Of a stretch of DNA of 18,162 nt, positions 15,409 through 18,162 are shown in pieces. Origin of the DNA: Zhenhengia stercoravium (GTDB lineage Bacteria > Bacillota > Clostridia > Lachnospirales > Cellulosilyticaceae); the NCBI GenBank assembly GCA_018883975.1, contig JAHLFD010000015.1:1-18162 (forward strand), read 5' to 3'. Position 1 is the stretch's first letter, and every line of letters starts with the position of its first letter. The translations under genes and the position numbers were made by a program. The notes below the pieces were generated by a model. That model had not been told where the DNA came from. It searched no databases and saw only the letters and a list, made by a program, of their open reading frames with translations.

Positions 15409-16263
15409 ATGAGAAGAAATTTAAGAAGAAATAACAGACAAACATCAGAGTCTTATAAATATACTTTGGCCAATACCAATCTCTATCAAACTAAATCTAC
15501 TTCATCTACAGTACTTGTTGTAATTCCTTCAGGTGCAAAAGTCCAGGTCATTGATGCCGAAGAAGATTGGTATGAAGTTATGTATAACAGCCTAAGAGGC
15601 TATGTCCCTGCCTCTTCCTTATCAACAACCAAATACACTTGGATGGATTTACTCTTAAGGTCTTTTCCTTCCGCTGAATCCAATCCAGTTGCCATGGTTC
15701 CTGAAAAATCTGAAGTACAAGTTTTATCAGTAACTGGTGAATGGAGTCATGTTGTTTTTAATGATCAACAAGGCTACATCTTTAGCTATTTCTTAACGGA
15801 TGATGGGAATTCTCCAGCTCACTACGATTTCACATATTTTTATACCGATATGACGAGGTTTGTGAATGATAATCAAATCCCAAGCCCTACCGTAAACTTA
15901 ATTACAACGGACTTAGAAAATAAACTCACTTATGTCTTTGAAAAAGGGGCTAATGGTCTATGGGTTTTACTTTATAGATGGGACTGCACTGTTGGAAAGC
16001 CTAGTACACCTACTATAAAGGGCACTTTTTATGTAAGTGGTAGAAAACCTTACTTTGGTACTGATAATTATAGAGTTAAATATGCAACGAGAATCAAAGG
16101 AGCTTATTATTATCATTCCGTTCTCTTTAATGCTGCTGGAACTGAAATCATAGATGATAGACTAGGTATGGCTTTAAGCCATGGATGTATTAGATTAGCT
16201 GTAGAAAATGCCCAATGGATTTACGATAACGTATTAGATGCCAGTGCTATTGTAATTAATTAA
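15409..16263 (+). CDS. L,D-transpeptidase (YkuD domain) with two SH3-like domains, no signal peptide
   Basis: This 284-residue enzyme would make 3-3 cross-links or attach groups to peptidoglycan stem peptides. Two bacterial SH3-like domains come first (about 17-72 and 77-130, with GAKVQVIDAEEDWYEVMYN and VQVLSVTGEWSHVVFNDQQG). The YkuD catalytic domain follows (about 160-284), with the conserved H236 and the motif S257-H-G-C260-I-R, where C260 is the nucleophile. The start is fixed by GAGGTG 5 bases upstream and by an in-frame TGA just before the ATG. The N-terminus, MRRNLRRNNRQTSES, is basic and has no hydrophobic segment, so neither a Sec signal nor a membrane anchor is present. That is odd for an enzyme expected outside the membrane. 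It is the only plus-strand gene here, with its own promoter and terminator. Confidence 0.88.
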   Translation: MRRNLRRNNRQTSESYKYTLANTNLYQTKSTSSTVLVVIPSGAKVQVIDAEEDWYEVMYNSLRGYVPASSLSTTKYTWMDLLLRSFPSAESNPVAMVPEKSEVQVLSVTGEWSHVVFNDQQGYIFSYFLTDDGNSPAHYDFTYFYTDMTRFVNDNQIPSPTVNLITTDLENKLTYVFEKGANGLWVLLYRWDCTVGKPSTPTIKGTFYVSGRKPYFGTDNYRVKYATRIKGAYYYHSVLFNAAGTEIIDDRLGMALSHGCIRLAVENAQWIYDNVLDASAIVIN

Positions 16264-16293
16264 CCCTAAACCTTAGCTGCGTCCTATAAAAAT

Positions 16294-16346
16294 AAAGGTG
16301 TCCTATAACTTATGAGCGTAAATGCTCACTGGTATAGGACACCTTT
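16294..16346. terminator. Bidirectional terminator between convergent genes
   Basis: A perfect 14-bp stem (AAAGGTGTCCTATA at 16294-16307 with 16333-16346) contains an inner stem (GAGC at 16314-16317 with GCTC at 16324-16327). TTTTTATT follows on the plus strand and TTTATTTTT on the minus strand. It therefore ends both the L,D-transpeptidase transcript and the sugar permease operon. Confidence 0.9.
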
Positions 16347-16361
16347 TTATTAAAATAACTT

Positions 16362-17195
16362 TTATTCTTTTACAGCACCTGCTGCTACTCCTGCTAAAAT
16401 ATACTTCTGAAAGAAGATATAAATGAGGATAGTTGGAATCATAACGATAATGATACCAGCAGCTAAAGTCTGCCATGAGCCTTGCTGTGCATTGGAATAA
16501 TCCATTAAGAATGTTGTTAAGGTACGCAATTTATTCTTTGGCATGTATAAGTATGGGATATACATATCATTGATGATGTTAATAGCTTTAATAATACATA
16601 CAGTAGCTGTTGCTGGCTTTAGTAGAGGAAAGATAATCCTTGTAAACAATCCAAGGTAAGAGCATCCATCTAATAAGGCTGCCTCATCTAGGGAGACAGA
16701 TAAAGTGGAAATAAACTGCCTATAAATATAAAGCTGCATTAAGTCTGAAGCAATATAGATGATAATAGGTGCTCCTAATGTATTGTATAGATGTAACCCT
16801 TGAATCACTTGGAACCTTGCTATCTCTGTTACAAAAGTTGGAATGAGCATACCCATAAAGAAGAGGGCAACAATAAACTTTTTAAACTTAAAGTCAAAAC
16901 GTTCTATAACAAAAGCTGTAATAGTTCCAAATATAACATTGAAGAAGATAGACACAACTAAAATAATGGCTGTATTTTTAAAACCTATGAGGAGATATTT
17001 ATCGGACAGAACCTTTTGGAAGTTCTCAAAGGTAATTTGGTCTAAACTAGGTAATAAAAGAGGAGATGTTGTGGCCATATCAGCTTTTGTCTTAAGGGCA
17101 GCAAATAAGGTTAATAAAATAGGTGCCATGACAATAATGACCATGCCAATACATATGATTTGCTTTAAAAATTGAGTTGCTGTACGCTTAAGCAT
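16362..17195 (-). CDS. Carbohydrate ABC transporter permease, MalG-like
   Basis: This 277-residue permease of the CUT1 sugar family has about six membrane helices (near 15-35, 72-95, 107-128, 138-158, 185-208 and 243-265). The EAA loop that contacts the ATPase is visible at about 190-213: E-A-A-L-L-D-G, then nine residues, then I-I-F-P-L-L-K-P. The N-terminus and length fit MalG/AmyC-type proteins. It overlaps the MalF-like gene by 8 bases, and GGAGAGGAGG in the end of that gene serves as its ribosome binding site. It is the last gene of the operon, closed by the bidirectional terminator. The ATPase is not encoded here; CUT1 systems often share one MsiK/MsmX-type ATPase encoded elsewhere. The sugar cannot be named. 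Confidence 0.9.
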   Translation of the reverse strand: MLKRTATQFLKQIICIGMVIIVMAPILLTLFAALKTKADMATTSPLLLPSLDQITFENFQKVLSDKYLLIGFKNTAIILVVSIFFNVIFGTITAFVIERFDFKFKKFIVALFFMGMLIPTFVTEIARFQVIQGLHLYNTLGAPIIIYIASDLMQLYIYRQFISTLSVSLDEAALLDGCSYLGLFTRIIFPLLKPATATVCIIKAINIINDMYIPYLYMPKNKLRTLTTFLMDYSNAQQGSWQTLAAGIIIVMIPTILIYIFFQKYILAGVAAGAVKE

Positions 17196-18090
17196 TTTTC
17201 TTCCTCCTCTCCCCTAAAATAACGCCATGGATAATGAGATTCTGTATAACATAAATAATAACAATCATAACCATAATAGCTACTGCCATCGTGGCTGCCA
17301 GACCAAAATTAGAGAAGGTGAAGGCTGTTTTAATCGTATAGAGTGTAAAGGTAGAGGATGCATAACCTGGCCCACCTGATGTCATAACGAATGGAATATC
17401 AAATACTTGTAATGCGCCTCTAATATTGTCAAAGAGTACAAAGTCTACCATTAACATAATAGATGGAATTTGAATGTATCTAAAAATTTGCCATTCATTT
17501 GCACCATCTACTCTGGCTGCTTGCTCTATATCCTCAGGTATAGACTGCAGGGCTGCCATAAATAAGATGACATGATAGCCACTAAACCTCCAAACAGATA
17601 CAAAAGAAAGGACATAGTTAACTATTTTTTCATCAGATAACCAGTTTCTAATTAAGGACTCCAAATTGAATAGCTCTAAAATGGCATCAAAAGCACCATT
17701 GATAGGAGAAAAGAAGTAGGAAAAGGCATAGGCTATAGCTACACCATTGATAATATAGGGTAAAAATACCATGGTTTTATAGAATTTTGCTGCACGTAAC
17801 TTGCTTGTTAAAAGGACTGCAAAGCCTAGCTCTATTACAATCATAAATAAGTGCACTGTAAAATAAATAGCATTGTTCTTTAAAGATAGCCATAAATCTT
17901 TATTCTGAAACATAGCCACATAATTATCAAAGCCAATAAATTCACTACTTGGAGAGTAGCCATCCCAGTTAGTAAAACTCATCTTTAACAAATCAATTCC
18001 TGGAAATACAACAAAGGCAATGAGCAGTATAACAGGAACAATAAGTGATAAGATAATAAATTGTCTTTTAGCCTTATTAAGTTTATTCAT
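17188..18090 (-). CDS. Sugar ABC transporter permease, MalF/UgpA-like
   Basis: This 300-residue permease is the partner of the MalG-like protein. A first membrane helix at about 12-34 is followed by LKMSFTNWDGYSPSSEFIGFDNYVAMF, the typical CUT1 opening after helix one. Five more helices follow (near 75-97, 107-130, 158-182, 208-226 and 265-288). The EAA loop is at about 188-210: E-Q-A-A-R-V-D-G-A, then I-F-R-Y-I-Q-I-P. The motif FVMTSGGPGYASSTFTLY (about 235-252) is a conserved part of MalF-type permeases. The ribosome binding site AAGGGGGG lies 5 bases before the ATG. A stem-loop separates it from the gene upstream, which is probably the solute-binding protein and lies outside the window. 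Confidence 0.9.
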   Translation of the reverse strand: MNKLNKAKRQFIILSLIVPVILLIAFVVFPGIDLLKMSFTNWDGYSPSSEFIGFDNYVAMFQNKDLWLSLKNNAIYFTVHLFMIVIELGFAVLLTSKLRAAKFYKTMVFLPYIINGVAIAYAFSYFFSPINGAFDAILELFNLESLIRNWLSDEKIVNYVLSFVSVWRFSGYHVILFMAALQSIPEDIEQAARVDGANEWQIFRYIQIPSIMLMVDFVLFDNIRGALQVFDIPFVMTSGGPGYASSTFTLYTIKTAFTFSNFGLAATMAVAIMVMIVIIYVIQNLIIHGVILGERRKKNA

Positions 18091-18111
18091 TATTTCCCCC
18101 CTTATCCAAAC

Positions 18112-18138
18112 ATGAGGGCTAAATCTTTAAGCCCTCAT
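18112..18138 (-). other. Stem-loop in the leader of the sugar permease genes
   Basis: Arms ATGAGGGCT (18112-18120) and its complement (18130-18138) form a 9-bp stem with a 9-base loop that can pair a little further. No T tract follows on the minus strand, so it is not a standard terminator. Between a solute-binding gene and its permeases such hairpins often stabilise the upstream mRNA or reduce read-through. An upstream reading frame probably ends with VKE and TAA at 18149-18151, or with E and TAA at 18157-18159; which one is used cannot be decided from so few bases. Confidence 0.55.
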
Positions 18139-18162
18139 ATTGTATCTCTTATTCCTTTACTC

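Noticed and set aside
1..18162. CRISPR array, tRNA or rRNA genes, insertion sequence or phage genes
   Set aside because: I found no regularly spaced repeats, no tRNA-like cloverleaf, no transposase or integrase motifs and no phage structural genes on either strand.

Overview
The window is AT-rich, almost entirely coded on the minus strand, and has the gene content of a low-GC Gram-positive anaerobe of the class Clostridia. The supporting signs are strong GGAGG-type ribosome binding sites, a BlaI/BlaR1 pair, a FliB-like cysteine-rich protein, a YtrA-type GntR/ABC cassette and MalFG-type sugar permeases. A Lachnospirales/Cellulosilyticum-like host is a guess from general resemblance only. There are no tRNA or rRNA genes, no CRISPR array and no recognisable transposase or integrase. 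No gene-free stretch is longer than about 240 bases.

Layout from left to right: the first 28 codons of an M42 aminopeptidase (minus, cut by the edge); a flavodoxin-fold oxidoreductase overlapping a second flavoprotein gene that is split by one extra G; a class B penicillin-binding protein (PBP) with a MecA_N-like N-terminus; a very long 1050-residue class B PBP; the beta-lactam sensor/protease BlaR1; the repressor BlaI; a FliB-like lysine-N-methylase; a sigma-70 family factor with a large extra C-terminus; an HSL-family esterase; an ABC permease, ABC ATPase and GntR repressor operon; one plus-strand gene, a two-SH3 L,D-transpeptidase; and two sugar ABC permeases, the rest of whose operon runs off the right edge.

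The most interesting region is 1309-9100. BlaI and BlaR1 lie directly upstream of two tandem PBP genes. Between blaR1 and the first PBP gene are a perfect 27-bp terminator hairpin, then a sigma-A promoter (TTGACT, 17 bp, TAGGAT), then a perfect BlaI/MecI-type operator, TTACA-N2-TGTAA, at the expected transcription start. This gives a complete mec-like circuit in sequence terms: sensor, repressor with the conserved N-F cleavage site, operator, and target PBPs, the second of which has the PBP2a domain order and its SDN motif. The block is flanked by two directly oriented, similar 43-bp sequences. One is the 3' end of the fliB-like gene; the other lies just after the last PBP gene and still encodes a matching C-terminal peptide. 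This resembles a cassette inserted at a gene's 3' end, as SCCmec is, but the repeats are only about 74% identical and no recombinase is present, so this remains a hypothesis.

Much of the window concerns the cell envelope: PBPs, beta-lactam sensing, a non-classical L,D-transpeptidase and a GntR/ABC cassette of a type linked in Bacillus to cell-wall antibiotics. A shared physiological role is inferred from position only.
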